From NCBI GenBank assembly GCA_002305265.1, contig DBQP01000005.1, forward strand, positions 1 through 64,000: a stretch of 64,000 nt of DNA, written 5' to 3'. Positions 11,120-20,011 of the stretch are shown one piece after another. The notes beneath the pieces are model-generated. The model was not told the origin of the DNA. It did no database searches and was given only the letters and a program-made list of their open reading frames with translations. The stretch comes from Prevotellaceae bacterium UBA1391 (GTDB taxonomy: Bacteria; Bacteroidota; Bacteroidia; Bacteroidales; Bacteroidaceae). Numbering within the stretch: position 1 is the stretch's first letter; every line of letters begins with the position of its first letter. The position numbers and the translations under genes are program-made.

Positions 11120-12157
11120 ATGAAAGATCTACAGCAGCTCGCACGGCCGAACATCTGGGCTCTCAAGCCCTACAGCAGCGCGCGCGACGAATATAAAGGC
11201 AAGACCGCCGAAGTGTTTCTGGACGCCAACGAAAGCCCCTACAACCAACCCTACAACCGCTATCCCGATCCGCTGCAGCTGGACTTGAAGAAAGCCATCA
11301 GCGGACTGAAGCAAGTGCCGGTGGAAAACATATTCCTGGGCAATGGCAGCGACGAGGCCATCGATCTCGTCTATCGCGTGTTCTGCCGCCCGGGCATCGA
11401 CAATGTGGTGGCCATCGAACCGACGTACGGCATGTACGAGGTGTGCGCCGACATCAACGATGTCGAATACCGCCGTGTGCCGCTCGACGAGCACTTCCAG
11501 CTCTCGGCCGCGGCGTTGCTCGCCGCCTGCGACGAGCACACGAAAGCCATCTGGCTGTGCTCACCCAACAATCCGACGGGCAACCTGCTGCTACGCGAGG
11601 AGGTGGAGAAGGTGCTTCGGGGCTTCGACGGAATCGTCGTGGTCGACGAGGCCTACTCCGACTTTTCCGACGCCCGCCCCTTCCGCGCCGACCTTCCGCT
11701 CTACCCCAACCTCGTCGTGCTCAACACCATGTCGAAGGCATTCGGCGCCGCCGCCCTCCGGCTGGGCATGGCGTTCGCCTCCGCAGACATCATCGGGCTG
11801 ATGAACAAGGTGAAATATCCCTACAACATCAACAGCCTCACGCAGGAAACCGTGCGCAAAATCCTGGGCAACACGGGACTCTTGCACCAGCATCTGGTTG
11901 ACATCCTGCAGGCCCGCCGCTCCATGGAGCTGGCGCTGGAATCGCTGCCCATCTGCCTGCGTCTCTACCCGACCGACGCCAACTTCATCCTCATGCGCGT
12001 GACCGACGCCGACGCCATCTACAACTACCTCGTCGACCAAGGCATCATCGTGCGCAACCGCAACCACGTGCATCTGTGCGCAGGCTGCCTCCGGATCACG
12101 ATTGGAACGCGATCGGAAAACACGCGCCTGCTCAGCGCGCTGCGCAAGTACAGGTAA
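11120..12157 (+). CDS. hisC: Histidinol-phosphate aminotransferase
   Basis: HisC is a PLP-dependent fold-type I aminotransferase acting on imidazole acetol phosphate. The 345-residue protein shows SPNNPTGN (about 152-159), VVDEAYSDF (about 174-182) and [13 protein letters not shown], where the lysine forms the PLP Schiff base (about residue 208). RITIGT near the C-terminus holds the substrate-carboxylate arginine. It follows hisD after 38 bp. A 149-bp gap before hisB holds two small hairpins. Confidence 0.96.
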   Translation: MKDLQQLARPNIWALKPYSSARDEYKGKTAEVFLDANESPYNQPYNRYPDPLQLDLKKAISGLKQVPVENIFLGNGSDEAIDLVYRVFCRPGIDNVVAIEPTYGMYEVCADINDVEYRRVPLDEHFQLSAAALLAACDEHTKAIWLCSPNNPTGNLLLREEVEKVLRGFDGIVVVDEAYSDFSDARPFRADLPLYPNLVVLNTMSKAFGAAALRLGMAFASADIIGLMNKVKYPYNINSLTQETVRKILGNTGLLHQHLVDILQARRSMELALESLPICLRLYPTDANFILMRVTDADAIYNYLVDQGIIVRNRNHVHLCAGCLRITIGTRSENTRLLSALRKYR

Positions 12158-12172
12158 GCCGTCGCGACACAT

Positions 12173-12261
12173 GCATCGAACGAAACTTTTTTCCGATGCT
12201 ATCACCACTTTTACGACCACGATACAGGCTGGAGGGAAATCAAATTCCAATGCTCCAGCTT
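12173..12261 (+). other. Two small hairpins between hisC and hisB
   Basis: GCATCG (12173-12178) pairs with CGATGC (12194-12199). AGGCTGGAG (12226-12234) pairs with 12253-12261 with an inner GGAA/TTCC stem. Neither has a T-tract, so RNA processing or stability is more likely than termination. Role unknown. Confidence 0.4.
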
Positions 12262-12306
12262 CGGTGAATCCCCATCTCACAATCTGAAAACCAAAGTCCC
12301 ACTCTC

Positions 12307-13386
12307 ATGTCCGCACCTCTCAAACGCGCGCTTTTCATCGACCGCGACGGAACCATTCTGGTCGAGCCTGCCGACGAGCAGATCGACAGTTACGACAAAT
12401 TCCGCTTCCTGCCCGGCGTCATCCGAAATCTCCATTTCATCCGCAAGCACCTCGACTTCGAGTTCGTGATGGTGAGCAATCAGGACGGGCTCGGCACACC
12501 GAGCTATCCGACGGAAGACTTCACGCCCACCCACAACCTGATGCTGCAAACGCTGAAGGACGAAGGTGTGGAATTTGACGACATCCTCATCGACGATTCT
12601 TTTCCCGAGGACCATCGGCCCACCCGAAAACCTGGGACGGGCATGCTGGGGAAATACCTTTCCGCCGACTACGACTTGCAGAACTCCTGGGTCATCGGCG
12701 ACAGGGAGACCGACCGGCAGCTGGCACAGAATCTGGGCTGCAAGTCGCTGATTCTGCGGGACGAGGGCATGAACTGGGACAAGATTGCCGAGATACTGTT
12801 TGCTGGAGAACGGCAGGCAGAGGTGAAACGCACGACGAAGGAGACCGACATCTACGTGCGCGTGAATCTCGACGGAACGGGACGATGCAGCATCGACACC
12901 GGCCTGGGCTTTTTCGACCACATGCTGGAACAGATTGCCAAGCACGGACGGATGGATCTGGACATCCGCGTGAAGGGCGACCTGCACGTCGACGAGCATC
13001 ACACGATTGAAGACACGGGGCTGGCGCTCGGCGAATGTCTGCTGCGTGCACTCGGCGACAAACGTGGCATTGAGCGATACGGCTACACGCTGCCGATGGA
13101 CGACTGCCTGTGTCAGGTGGCGCTCGACTTCGGAGGCCGCCCCTGGCTGGTGTGGGACGCAGCGTTCAAGCGCGAGAAAATCGGCGAAATGCCGACGGAG
13201 ATGTTCCAACACTTCTTCAAAAGCCTCAGCGACGCTGCCCGCATGAACCTCAACATCAAGGCTGAGGGAGAGAATGAACACCATAAGATCGAAGGCATCT
13301 TCAAGGCACTGGCCCGCAGCCTGAACATGGCTGTGAAGCGGGACATCTACCACTACGAACTGCCTTCGAGCAAAGGGATGCTCTGA
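12307..13386 (+). CDS. hisB: Bifunctional histidinol-phosphatase / imidazoleglycerol-phosphate dehydratase
   Basis: The 359-residue protein joins two enzymes, as in E. coli HisB. Residues 1-165 are a HAD phosphatase (FIDRDGTIL with the nucleophile aspartate, VSNQDGLG, and GDRETD near the end of the domain). Residues 175-359 are the dehydratase ([26 protein letters not shown] and the C-terminal [13 protein letters not shown]), with paired manganese-binding histidines. It is the last his gene here; hisH, hisA, hisF and hisI(E) are not in the window. Confidence 0.96.
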   Translation: MSAPLKRALFIDRDGTILVEPADEQIDSYDKFRFLPGVIRNLHFIRKHLDFEFVMVSNQDGLGTPSYPTEDFTPTHNLMLQTLKDEGVEFDDILIDDSFPEDHRPTRKPGTGMLGKYLSADYDLQNSWVIGDRETDRQLAQNLGCKSLILRDEGMNWDKIAEILFAGERQAEVKRTTKETDIYVRVNLDGTGRCSIDTGLGFFDHMLEQIAKHGRMDLDIRVKGDLHVDEHHTIEDTGLALGECLLRALGDKRGIERYGYTLPMDDCLCQVALDFGGRPWLVWDAAFKREKIGEMPTEMFQHFFKSLSDAARMNLNIKAEGENEHHKIEGIFKALARSLNMAVKRDIYHYELPSSKGML

Positions 13387-13403
13387 ACAAGATCACGGAA
13401 CGT

Positions 13404-15536
13404 ATGTGGAAGGAAAGAGAATGCGGCAAGAGGGAGCACCACAGGCACACACGACGTCGAATCGAAGTGTGGAACAGCCTGTGGAGGAGCAGCTTGTGCC
13501 TGCTGGCATGCTTTTGCTGCACCATCGCTTCTGCATACGAGCAACCGAAAGACCGCACCTTCTACAGCCTGAGCAAACTGGATGGGCTCTCGGACAACGA
13601 GGTGCTTCAGATGATGCAGTTGCCGGACGGGAGACTGGCTGTGTGCACGGCATCCAGTCTGAATCTTTACGACGGGACCCGTTTCCGTTCGTTTCCACTG
13701 CCGCAGGACTCACTGCGCGAGGCGATCAATGACTACCGCGGCTACACGCATCTCTACGTGGATCAAGCGGAATGCATCTGGATCAAATCCTACAAGACCG
13801 TCGTTTGCTTTGACCTGAAGTTGCTCCAATGGCAGCTTCGGCCTCTGCAGAGCAAGCTGCAGCACGTGAGCCACGACAAGAAGAAATGGAGCGACGTCTA
13901 CCTCGATTCAAAGCACCATCTCTACGGGGTGCGGAATGGAGAAATCGTGTCTGCAACTGGCTCGAGATACAAATTGAAGGAAAAATGGGGCGCATTGCAA
14001 GACTTGGACGTGTATGACGACCAACTGCTGGCTTTTTTTAGCAGCGGCATGGTGGCTGTCTACAAAAAAAACAACGGACGGCTACTATACACAGTGGACG
14101 CATTTGAGCAAAAACGGCAGAATGACTATGTCAGGACATCCCTCGTCGTAAGCGCTCCGGACAGCTGCTTCTATCAGATACGGACCGGCAAAAAAGGGTC
14201 AGCATTCCTTCGCTTCTGCCCACGAACCCGCTCGTTCGATCTCATCCAGACATATGACTACATACTCCACACGCTCTTTGTGACTCAAAGCCGGATGGCG
14301 TACATCAGCAGTATGCACGGCTATTTGCAGTTCGATATCAGCGAGAAAGAGCCTGAAGCAATACACCGAGAAAAACTAAGGTTGCCCGACGGCAGCATGA
14401 TGGTGACGGGAGTCAACACGGTCTGTCTGGACCGAGAGGGTGGCATCTGGATGGGCACCTACAACCGCGGCTTACTCTATGCGTCTCCGTTGGCCAGCCT
14501 GTTCGACACGCGCACCTCTGCTCCTGCACTGACGCCGGTCTTGCTGGCCGTTTATCTGCATGGACAGATTCTGGAACCGAACCGCAGCTACGAAGGAAAG
14601 ACACCTCTGCGCTGCGATGCCCCTTACGCCAACGACTTCATCTTTTCCCACTCCGAGAACGACATAGCCTTTCAGCTGAGCGGTTTGAACTTTGTCCGTC
14701 CACGCTTCACACACTACCGCTACCGACTGAATGGCGAAGCCTGGCGGGAGGTGAGCGCCAGCGAAGGCGGCAACATGGTGGACGACAACGGCCGCTTCTA
14801 CATCTCCTTTGTGCATCTTCGCCCGGGAAATTATGAGCTGGACGTGCAGGTGTCGGCTGACGGAAAGGAATGGAAAGGAGGCCTGCGCCAGATTCGCTTC
14901 GAGGTGCAATCTCCATGGTGGGCCACAACCTGGGCTATCTCTGCTTACATCCTGATCGGTGCACTGCTGATTCTGTTGGTTGTCAAGCTCTATGTGAGGC
15001 GGATGCGCAAGCGTCTGACGGTGCGCTATCGCGAGAAGTTGCTGATGGAACGCATCTATGACTTGGTGGAGCGGAACCTCGAACTGGAGCGATCAGCAAG
15101 AATCATCCTCTCTCCCAACGCAGAGGAAAGCAATGAAGAAGAACCTTATAAAACAGAAACAGAAACGAAAGGAAACATCCAGGAGGAGGCAAGGCTATCG
15201 CAGGCCGACCACGACTTGATGGTACGTGCCACCCAACTGGTGGAGCAGCATCTGGCCGACCGTTCCTACGGCGTCGAGCAGCTGGCATCTGACCTCTGTA
15301 TGGAACGGACGGGGCTTTACCGCAAGCTGACGACAATCATGGCAGCTTCACCCGTCGTATTCATAAAACAGGTGAGACTGCATCGCGCGGCCGACCTGTT
15401 GCGCTCTGGACATCATTCCTTGTCCGAGATTGCCAGCCAGACAGGCTTCAGTTCGGTGAGCTACTTCAGCAAATGCTTCCAACGAGAATTCGGTGTCCGA
15501 CCCTCTGAATACGCGCAAAACGAGGAAAACAAATAA
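13404..15536 (+). CDS. Membrane sensor with propeller/Y_Y_Y domain and AraC-type DNA-binding domain, no kinase
   Basis: This 710-residue regulator resembles a Bacteroidetes hybrid two-component system (HTCS) but is shortened. It has a signal/anchor at about 27-45, a periplasmic propeller-like sensor to about residue 360 (GGIWMGTYNRGLLY is a regulator-propeller motif), a Y_Y_Y-like Ig domain (about 430-500), one membrane helix (about 505-527), a coiled linker rich in E/R, and an AraC helix-turn-helix domain (about 611-705, with SLSEIASQTGFSSVSYFSKCFQREFG). I see no histidine-kinase, ATPase or receiver domain between membrane and HTH. It may signal directly through the membrane. Targets are unknown; the nearest hydrolase genes are at 21.8-29.2 kb. 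Its stop codon lies at the start of repeat array 6. Confidence 0.85.
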   Translation: MWKERECGKREHHRHTRRRIEVWNSLWRSSLCLLACFCCTIASAYEQPKDRTFYSLSKLDGLSDNEVLQMMQLPDGRLAVCTASSLNLYDGTRFRSFPLPQDSLREAINDYRGYTHLYVDQAECIWIKSYKTVVCFDLKLLQWQLRPLQSKLQHVSHDKKKWSDVYLDSKHHLYGVRNGEIVSATGSRYKLKEKWGALQDLDVYDDQLLAFFSSGMVAVYKKNNGRLLYTVDAFEQKRQNDYVRTSLVVSAPDSCFYQIRTGKKGSAFLRFCPRTRSFDLIQTYDYILHTLFVTQSRMAYISSMHGYLQFDISEKEPEAIHREKLRLPDGSMMVTGVNTVCLDREGGIWMGTYNRGLLYASPLASLFDTRTSAPALTPVLLAVYLHGQILEPNRSYEGKTPLRCDAPYANDFIFSHSENDIAFQLSGLNFVRPRFTHYRYRLNGEAWREVSASEGGNMVDDNGRFYISFVHLRPGNYELDVQVSADGKEWKGGLRQIRFEVQSPWWATTWAISAYILIGALLILLVVKLYVRRMRKRLTVRYREKLLMERIYDLVERNLELERSARIILSPNAEESNEEEPYKTETETKGNIQEEARLSQADHDLMVRATQLVEQHLADRSYGVEQLASDLCMERTGLYRKLTTIMAASPVVFIKQVRLHRAADLLRSGHHSLSEIASQTGFSSVSYFSKCFQREFGVRPSEYAQNEENK

Positions 15537-15668
15537 GAAGCGAGACACGAACAAATAAGTCGCGAGACACGAACAAATAAGAAGAGAGACGCGAACAAAT
15601 AAGAAGCGAGACACGAACAAATAAGTCGCGAGACACGAACAAATAAGAAGCGAGACGCGAAGAACAGC
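15537..15668. repeat. 22-bp tandem array 6, six units starting at a stop codon
   Basis: Units begin at 15537, 15559, 15581, 15603, 15625 and 15647. Each full unit ends AACAAATAA, and alternate units start GAAG or GTCG. The 22 bp before the array (15515-15536) already end in AACAAATAA and contain the stop codon of the regulator gene. The array therefore looks like repeated copies of the gene end. Confidence 0.95.
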
Positions 15669-15897
15669 AGAAAAACTCAAATGCTTGCGCACCCGCAAAC
15701 GAATGCCGGTGCATCCTGACATTACATTTCTGCTCACCCAATTTTTTCCAAGCAAAGGTAGCGTGTAATTCGAACGCAACAACCGGAATTGAACACTGCG
15801 CTTTGCAATGTGCAAGGTTGCAATGCAAGGATAGTCCGAATTTTACTCAAAAGTGCTTTTTTTGAGAGAATTACTTTTCGGGCTGCAAAGATTTTTG

Positions 15898-15905
15898 TAT
15901 TTTTG
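15898..15905 (+). promoter_or_regulatory. Possible -7 box of the mce-mmd operon
   Basis: TATTTTTG matches TAnnTTTG. The region 19-22 bp upstream has no clear TTG. If used, the leader would be about 320 nt and begin with the hairpin at 15928. Confidence 0.4.
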
Positions 15906-15927
15906 TCTCAGTTTATACGACACCGCA

Positions 15928-15958
15928 GTGCAGCACATTCATCCCGAATGGGCTGCAC
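15928..15958 (+). other. Strong hairpin in the predicted mce leader
   Basis: GTGCAGC pairs with GCTGCAC and, inside it, CATTC pairs with GAATG around a 5-nt loop, with one unpaired base on each side: a 12-bp stem. It lies about 17 nt after the predicted start of transcription and has no T-tract. A stabilising or regulatory 5-prime structure is possible. Confidence 0.55.
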
Positions 15959-16233
15959 GGAATTTGTTGTGTGGACAACTGCAAAAATAACAACGGAAAA
16001 CATCGGACAATTTCATCGTACATGATGCATGCCGGCATCAAGGATTTTGTGCGTGGCGACAGCAAGGATTTTGTTTGTCAGGCAAAGACGGTCAACTTTG
16101 AGCGCAAAGATTTTTGCGCCGAAAGCGCAGTCGCAGCATGTCGTCCCCGTCGCAGCAAATTTCCGCAGCCGCAGCAAATTCGTCACAATCGTAGCATATT
16201 TCACAGTACATCAACTTATAAAAATCTTTTCAA

Positions 16234-16644
16234 ATGAAAATCTCACGCATTGATCATCTGGGCATCGCTGTCCCAAGCATCGAAGAAGTACTCCCCTACT
16301 ACGAGCAGGTGCTGGGCCTGAAGTGCTATGCAGTTGAGGAAGTTGCCGACCAGAAAGTGAAAACGGCTTTCCTGAAAGTTGGAGAAGTGAAGCTGGAGCT
16401 CCTGGAGGCAACAAGCCCGGAAAGTTCCATTGCCAAATTCCTGGAAAAAGGTGGAAAGGGCGTTCACCACGTTGCATTCGCAGTAGAAGACGGCGTCGTA
16501 GAAGCGCTGGCTGAAGCTGAGCAGCATGGAGTTCGTCTGATTGACTCGGCCCCACGTCCAGGTGCAGAGAATATGATGATTGCATTCCTTCACCCAAAGA
16601 CAACCGCAGGCGTGTTGACAGAGCTCTGTGAGCCTGCCAAGTAA
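16234..16644 (+). CDS. mce: Methylmalonyl-CoA epimerase
   Basis: The enzyme interconverts (R)- and (S)-methylmalonyl-CoA in the succinate-to-propionate pathway. The 136-residue protein has two vicinal-oxygen-chelate halves: KISRIDHLGIAVPS at the N-terminus with the metal histidine H8, and GVHHVAFAV near residue 77. The metal glutamates fall in VKLELLE and VLTELCEP. Length is normal. It is first in an operon with the decarboxylase subunits, which fits use of the (S)-isomer by the sodium-pumping decarboxylase. Confidence 0.95.
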   Translation: MKISRIDHLGIAVPSIEEVLPYYEQVLGLKCYAVEEVADQKVKTAFLKVGEVKLELLEATSPESSIAKFLEKGGKGVHHVAFAVEDGVVEALAEAEQHGVRLIDSAPRPGAENMMIAFLHPKTTAGVLTELCEPAK

Positions 16645-16885
16645 ACCGACGGTGAATAGAAAATCCTGAAGGTGAGAAAGAATTCCTCTGAAGACTCGCT
16701 GAAAGAACCCTAAGAGAGAAAAGAAACAACCTGCGGGAGGCAAGTAGAAATAGAAATACATACGTACGCTCCATCGTACGATGCCATTCGAGGCACGCTT
16801 CAAGGGCAGGCAAGCAAATTTGCCGCGCTGAAAAGCAAAAAATCTCATGGCGACTCAAACTCATCATTTAAACTCATATATCACA

Positions 16886-18451
16886 ATGAGCAAGCAAACA
16901 CAACTGATTCAGGAGCTGATCGAGCTCCGCGCAAAAGCTCGTCTCGGTGGTGGTGAAAAAGCCATCGACAAGCAGCACGCAAGAGGCAAATTCACAGCCC
17001 GTGAGCGTCTGCAGATGCTCCTCGACGAAGGAAGTTTTGAAGAATTTGACATGTTCAAGCTCCACCGATGCACAAACTTCGGAATGGAGAAGAAACAATA
17101 TCTGGGCGACGGCGTCGTGGTTGGTTCTGGAACCATCAACGGACGTCTCGTATACGTCTTCGCACAGGACTTTACGGTGAACGCGGGTTCACTTTCTGAG
17201 ACCATGGCCCAGAAGATTTGCAAGGTGATGGACATGGCTATGAAGGTAGGAGCACCTGTCATCGGCCTCAACGACTCAGGTGGCGCACGCATCCAGGAAG
17301 GCATCAACGCGCTCGCCGGCTATGCTGAGATTTTCCAGCGCAATATTCTCGCCAGCGGCGTGATTCCTCAGATTTCGGGAATTTTCGGTCCGTGCGCAGG
17401 CGGAGCCGTCTACTCGCCCGCCCTCACCGACTTTACGCTGATGATGGAAAACACGTCCTACATGTTCCTCACCGGACCGAAGGTTGTGAAGACCGTTACA
17501 GGCGAAGATGTAGATCAGGAAAGCCTCGGAGGCGCCAGCATCCACAGCACCAAGTCGGGTGTATGCCACTTCACTGCTTCTACAGAAGAAGAGGCGATGG
17601 CCATGATTCAGCAGCTCCTTAGCTACATCCCACAAAACAACAAGGAAACCACTCCGTCTGTAGAGTGCACCGACCCCGTTGACCGTTTGGAAGACCGTCT
17701 GAATGAGATTATCCCTGACAACCCCAACCAGGCGTACGACATGTACGAAGTCATCAGCGCGATTACCGACAACAGTGAGTTCTTCGAGATTCAGCCGAAG
17801 TTCGCACAGAACATCATCATTGGTTTTGCTCGCTTCAACGGCCGTTCTGTCGGCATTATTGCCAACCAGCCGAACAAGCTTGCCGGTGTGCTCGACTGCA
17901 ATGCCAGCCGTAAGGCTGCACGTTTCGTGCGCTTCTGCGACGCCTTCAACATTCCTATTGTCAGCCTTGTAGACGTTCCGGGCTTCCTGCCGGGAACCGG
18001 ACAGGAGTACAACGCCGTCATTCTTCATGGCGCCAAGCTGCTCTACGCATACGGAGAAGCCACCGTGCCCAAGGTGACGGTAACACTCCGCAAATCGTAT
18101 GGAGGCAGCCACATCGTGATGAGCTGCAAGCAACTCCGTGGCGACCTCAACTATGCGTGGCCGTCTGCTGAGATTGCCGTCATGGGTGGCAGCGGTGCCG
18201 TAGCCGTTCTCTATGCCCGCGAAGCTCAGGAGAAGAAGGACGCCGGAGAAGATGCAGAAGCATACCTCAAGGAGAAAGAAGAAGAGTACACGAAACTCTT
18301 CTCCAACCCCTACAACGCTGCCAAGTACGGTTACATCGACGATGTCATCGAACCACGCAACACACGTTTCCGCGTCATCCGTGCCCTTGAGCAGCTGGAG
18401 AGCAAGGCACTCACCAATCCTGCCAAAAAGCACGGCAACATTCCTCTCTAA
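16886..18451 (+). CDS. mmdA: Methylmalonyl-CoA decarboxylase alpha subunit (carboxyltransferase)
   Basis: This 521-residue carboxyltransferase moves the carboxyl group from methylmalonyl-CoA to biotin. It could equally be called propionyl-CoA carboxylase beta chain; the neighbouring gamma, biotin-carrier and membrane beta genes favour the sodium-pump decarboxylase. GLNDSGGARIQEG (about 127-140) and SGVIPQISGIFGPCAGGAVY are the N-terminal acyl-CoA site and oxyanion segments. LVDVPGFLPGTGQE and KSYGGSHIVMSCKQL belong to the C-terminal crotonase half. The start at 16886 (MSKQTQLIQEL) is preferred to the ATG at 16847. mce is 241 bp upstream. Confidence 0.94.
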   Translation: MSKQTQLIQELIELRAKARLGGGEKAIDKQHARGKFTARERLQMLLDEGSFEEFDMFKLHRCTNFGMEKKQYLGDGVVVGSGTINGRLVYVFAQDFTVNAGSLSETMAQKICKVMDMAMKVGAPVIGLNDSGGARIQEGINALAGYAEIFQRNILASGVIPQISGIFGPCAGGAVYSPALTDFTLMMENTSYMFLTGPKVVKTVTGEDVDQESLGGASIHSTKSGVCHFTASTEEEAMAMIQQLLSYIPQNNKETTPSVECTDPVDRLEDRLNEIIPDNPNQAYDMYEVISAITDNSEFFEIQPKFAQNIIIGFARFNGRSVGIIANQPNKLAGVLDCNASRKAARFVRFCDAFNIPIVSLVDVPGFLPGTGQEYNAVILHGAKLLYAYGEATVPKVTVTLRKSYGGSHIVMSCKQLRGDLNYAWPSAEIAVMGGSGAVAVLYAREAQEKKDAGEDAEAYLKEKEEEYTKLFSNPYNAAKYGYIDDVIEPRNTRFRVIRALEQLESKALTNPAKKHGNIPL

Positions 18452-18486
18452 ACGCGTTACCCCCTATACAAAGGAACAAAAGAAAC

Positions 18487-19485
18487 ATGTATATGAAGAA
18501 ACTCATAGTTTCCGCTCTCGTCCTCGCATCCTCCGCAGTTGCCATGGCGCAAGGGGCACGCGACTTCAAACTGAACGAAGTCTACGTGGCTCCAAACCAG
18601 ACATGCGACTCCACCGAGGCTTGCAAAGGTGCAGCTCAGTATTTGGACGAATACGGAGAGGCCAGCAGTTGGATTGAAATTGAAAACACATCCTACACGA
18701 CGCACGATCTGCGCAACTGCTACCTCACCACGGATAAGTCTGTACTCGACGAAGCGCTCTCAGCACCAGAGCGAATCGCGAAAATGTCCATCATCCTTGG
18801 TAGCGACAAGCGCACCGTCCTTGCCGGCCAGCAACGCATCACTTTCTTTGCCGATGGCAAGGTGAACCGCGGCATGCTTCACCTCAATGGCAACGTGTCG
18901 CTGAAGCCCGGACAAGACAACTGGATAGCCCTTTACGACGGCAACGGTATCGACCTCCTCGACTCCATCACCGTCCCGGCTAACGCCCAAGGAAGCTCCT
19001 ATGCACGCTTTGTCGATGAAAAAGGCGCTGTTGTGTGGAAAGTAGTCGGTGCTGACAAAATCACGCCCAACACACCCAACAAGATTGGCGGCCACAACTC
19101 GAAAGTCTCCGAATGGAAACAGAGCGACCCATACGGCATCGCCATGAGCATCATTGCCATGGCCATCGTGTTTGTCAGCCTCATCCTGCTCTACCTCTTC
19201 TTCCACGTTTTCGGATGGATCATCAACCGCATGACGCTGCTCGAGCGCGTGAAGGCAATCCGCATTCTTCAGGACAAAGCTGAGAAGATGGTCGTCATGG
19301 CCAAGGACGGCGTCGACACCAAGGGAATCGAGATGGAGAACTATGCCGCTGCCATCGGTCTCGCCCTCCACGAGTATATGGGCGGTCTGCACGACATCGA
19401 GAGCGGTATCATCACCATCCAGCATCACCCATCCGATTGGGAGAACAAAGACTACATGCTGCGTCAGGCTCCCGAGCGCCACTAA
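18487..19485 (+). CDS. OadG-like gamma subunit with an N-terminal lamin-tail domain
   Basis: The 332-residue protein has a signal peptide (to about AMAQ, residue 22), a periplasmic domain of about 170 residues with features of a lamin-tail fold (FKLNEVYVAP, SSWIEIENTS, GQQRITFFADG, WIALYDGNG), one membrane helix (about 218-242) and a cytoplasmic tail. The helix and tail match the OadG/MmdD gamma subunit that holds the decarboxylase complex together. Ordinary OadG proteins are about 80-100 residues, so the periplasmic domain is an addition. Its place between mmdA and the biotin carrier supports the role. The start could also be the ATG at 18493. Confidence 0.82.
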   Translation: MYMKKLIVSALVLASSAVAMAQGARDFKLNEVYVAPNQTCDSTEACKGAAQYLDEYGEASSWIEIENTSYTTHDLRNCYLTTDKSVLDEALSAPERIAKMSIILGSDKRTVLAGQQRITFFADGKVNRGMLHLNGNVSLKPGQDNWIALYDGNGIDLLDSITVPANAQGSSYARFVDEKGAVVWKVVGADKITPNTPNKIGGHNSKVSEWKQSDPYGIAMSIIAMAIVFVSLILLYLFFHVFGWIINRMTLLERVKAIRILQDKAEKMVVMAKDGVDTKGIEMENYAAAIGLALHEYMGGLHDIESGIITIQHHPSDWENKDYMLRQAPERH

Positions 19486-19523
19486 TCCCCTCCTCTATTA
19501 TTATTTAACTGCACACACTCAAC

Positions 19524-19952
19524 ATGAAAGAATATAATTATCAGATCAAAGGTGTCGACTACAAAGTAAAGATCAACGGCGTGGACGACAATATCGCCCA
19601 GGTAGAAGTCAACGGCGTGGAATTCGAAGTGGTGATGGAGAAGCCCATCGTACAGCCCAAGCCGGTCGTACGTGCCGTAGCCGCTCCAGTCAAGACAGTC
19701 GAGGCGCCCAAGTCTGCCGACGAAACCGTCGACGCAGGCGTTTATGCCGCCAAAGCTCCGCTGCCGGGAACCATCAACGACATCAAGGTCAGCGTGGGAC
19801 AGGAAATCAAGGACGGAGATACACTTGTCGTGCTTGAAGCCATGAAGATGGAAAACAACATCGACTCTGAGCGTTCAGGCAAGGTGACAGAAATCCGCGT
19901 GGCCAAAGGCGACACCGTGATGGAAGGCGCAATTCTTGTCGTCATCGAGTAA
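19524..19952 (+). CDS. mmdC: Biotin carboxyl carrier subunit of methylmalonyl-CoA decarboxylase
   Basis: This 142-residue protein carries the biotin that shuttles carboxyl groups from MmdA to MmdB. The biotinyl domain fills residues 73-142. EAMKMENN gives the biotinylated lysine K108. Between the N-terminal beta region (YNYQIKGVDYKVKI) and the domain is a flexible linker rich in proline, alanine and valine (about 40-72). It lies 38 bp after the gamma subunit gene and 59 bp before mmdB. Confidence 0.95.
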   Translation: MKEYNYQIKGVDYKVKINGVDDNIAQVEVNGVEFEVVMEKPIVQPKPVVRAVAAPVKTVEAPKSADETVDAGVYAAKAPLPGTINDIKVSVGQEIKDGDTLVVLEAMKMENNIDSERSGKVTEIRVAKGDTVMEGAILVVIE

Positions 19953-20011
19953 GCCATTCCCCGCCTTTCAACTAAACTGAAGTGATTATTTTCTCCTAAA
20001 AAACCACATCC

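Larger units (their letters stand above)
15669..16233. other. Intergenic region upstream of mce
   Basis: No gene is seen. The region holds a promoter-like box (15898-15905), a strong hairpin (15928-15958), a small hairpin (GATGC/GCATC at 16024-16039), two copies of GCAAAGATTTTTG about 218 bp apart, and loosely repeated CGCAGC-type motifs near 16132, 16151, 16170 and 16190 at 19-20 bp intervals. Confidence 0.6.

Noticed and set aside
15348..15828. Minus-strand open frames reading FVSRFLFV-like repeats across array 6
   Set aside because: They are a translation of the 22-bp repeats in shifting frames and have no homology, promoter or conserved start.
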